Part shown: piece after piece, positions 13,212 to 13,766 of the stretch
Layout: every line of letters starts with the position of its first letter
Position numbering within the stretch: the stretch's first letter is position 1
NCBI GenBank assembly: GCA_029863035.1
Contig: JAOTWH010000044.1
Location: forward strand, 1-13,766
Source of the DNA: Acidimicrobiia bacterium
GTDB lineage: Bacteria > Actinomycetota > Acidimicrobiia > UBA5794 > JAOTWH01
Length of the DNA stretch: 13,766 nucleotides
Reading direction: 5' to 3'
Notes under the pieces: generated by a model
The model's input: the letters and a program-made list of their open reading frames with translations, nothing else
Databases searched by the model: none
What the model was told of the DNA's origin: nothing
Made by a program: the position numbers and the translations under genes

Positions 13212-13374
13212 GCTTGTCGGGTCGGCCTCGTGTTGCGTCTCCCTCGTCGCAGGGCCGACGACAAGCGGCTGCCGCATCGTCCGGATGTGATCCAAGGCTC
13301 GGGCGAAGCCCTCGCCCAGCACCAACCACGCTTCCGCGCCGGCGGGCCTCGGGCTAGTTGCTAGTGGCTAGCTC
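13212..13374 (+). repeat. R element, copy 6 (complete)
   Basis: Outer arms are GCTTGTCG-GG-TCGGCC and GGCCGACGACAAGC (13253-13266), the inner hairpin GGGC-GAA-GCCC (13301-13311), then ACCAACCACG and three 7-bp units CTAGTTG CTAGTGG CTAGCTC (13354-13374). The tail reaches into the stop codon of the cold-shock-like gene on the other strand. It fills most of the 218-bp gap between that gene and the Lrp-like gene. Confidence 0.8.
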
Positions 13375-13585
13375 AATAGCCGTCGGATCCCAGGCGCAGG
13401 GCCCGGGCGAAGAGTTTGCCGTCGTCATCTTCCGTGTCGAACAAGATCCGTTGCCCTTGGCGCAGAGTCCTGAAAACGCTGCCGGCCAGCGAACCGGGGC
13501 GCAGGTAGACATCGCCTTCGCCGTCGTCACGCACCACCACGCCGATGCCGGTGACGGGGTCGTACACCTTGACGACGCCCTGCAT
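13373..13585 (-). CDS. Cold-shock-domain-like small protein
   Basis: A 70-aa product beginning MQGVVKVYDPVTGIGVVVRDDGEGDVYLRPGSL and ending in an acidic loop (FDTEDDDGKLFARALRL). Length and strand pattern fit a cold-shock OB fold, but the RNA-binding motifs are changed: the usual KGFGFI reads TGIGVVV and VFVH reads VYLR, so aromatic nucleic-acid contacts are reduced. The ATG overlaps the rpmB stop by one base (TAATG), implying translational coupling; a longer in-frame start upstream would overlap rpmB and was rejected. It could be a divergent cold-shock protein or another small OB-fold protein. Confidence 0.72.
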   Translation of the reverse strand: MQGVVKVYDPVTGIGVVVRDDGEGDVYLRPGSLAGSVFRTLRQGQRILFDTEDDDGKLFARALRLGSDGY

Positions 13586-13766
13586 TAGACCTTTTCGACC
13601 TTGCCGGCCTTGATGCAAGAGGTGCAGACACGGATGCGTCGGGAGTTGCTTCCGTGGCGAACGCGCACGCGCTGGATGTTGGGCAACCAGCGGCGGCTGG
13701 ACCGCTTGTGCGAGAAGCTCACTTGCTTCCCAACCCACGGTTCCTTTCCGCATACTTCACAGCGAT
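13585..13766 (-). CDS. rpmB: 50S ribosomal protein L28, 5' end outside window
   Basis: The last 60 codons of L28 run in from the right edge. The visible part begins RCEVCGKEPWVGKQVSFSHK and continues RRWLPNIQRVRV, then RVCTSCIKAGKVEKV and the stop. CEVC and CTSC form a zinc-ribbon pair, so this is the C+ (zinc-binding) form of L28. Its start and promoter are not in the window. It is followed at once by the cold-shock-like gene. Confidence 0.95.
   Translation of the reverse strand, partial: RCEVCGKEPWVGKQVSFSHKRSSRRWLPNIQRVRVRHGSNSRRIRVCTSCIKAGKVEKV

Overview
The window is a high-GC chromosomal segment that looks like an actinobacterium, possibly Acidimicrobiia-like. Pointers are an InhA-type enoyl-ACP reductase, an actinobacterial-style UvrD helicase and RecB-like nuclease, frequent GTG/TTG starts, and several genes whose ATG lies 7-8 nt after a TAnnnT box, as in leaderless mRNAs. 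The lineage is an inference; no rRNA or tRNA gene was seen.

Layout. 1-2245 (minus) is the N-terminal 748 codons of a UvrD/Rep-type helicase that runs off the left edge. Divergent from it are gdhA-like glutamate dehydrogenase, a small two-helix membrane protein and an EamA transporter (2317-4673, plus). A RecB/Cas4-like PD-(D/E)XK nuclease with four Cys (4682-5485, minus) converges on them. From 5486 to 7663 the only protein gene is a class I methyltransferase (6083-6727, minus). The rest holds two related structured RNA genes (5599-5815 and 6841-7190, plus), each with its own promoter and terminator hairpin and each followed by members of a dispersed palindromic repeat family (called R here). 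From 7664 to 9894 is a four-gene plus-strand operon: PH/SHOCT membrane protein, YbaK-type deacylase, a four-helix membrane protein and FabI/InhA. A GAF sensor kinase (9901-11736, minus) and D-Ala-D-Ala ligase (11754-12767, plus) start divergently 17 bp apart. At the right end, on the minus strand, are a truncated rpmB (L28), a cold-shock-domain-like protein overlapping it by one base, and a stand-alone Lrp/AsnC ligand-binding-domain protein.

Most interesting: the two RNA genes share a promoter of the form TTGACG-N17-TAnCTT, an upstream CGCGAAAACTA motif at identical distance, a 12-bp GCAA-capped hairpin, a junction whose closing stem differs in sequence but not in pairing, and a nearly identical 3' domain. 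RNA2 has an extra 5' domain of three helices. I do not recognise the family. The R elements have a hairpin with compensatory changes and tails of 7-bp tandem units. Housekeeping genes elsewhere look ordinary.
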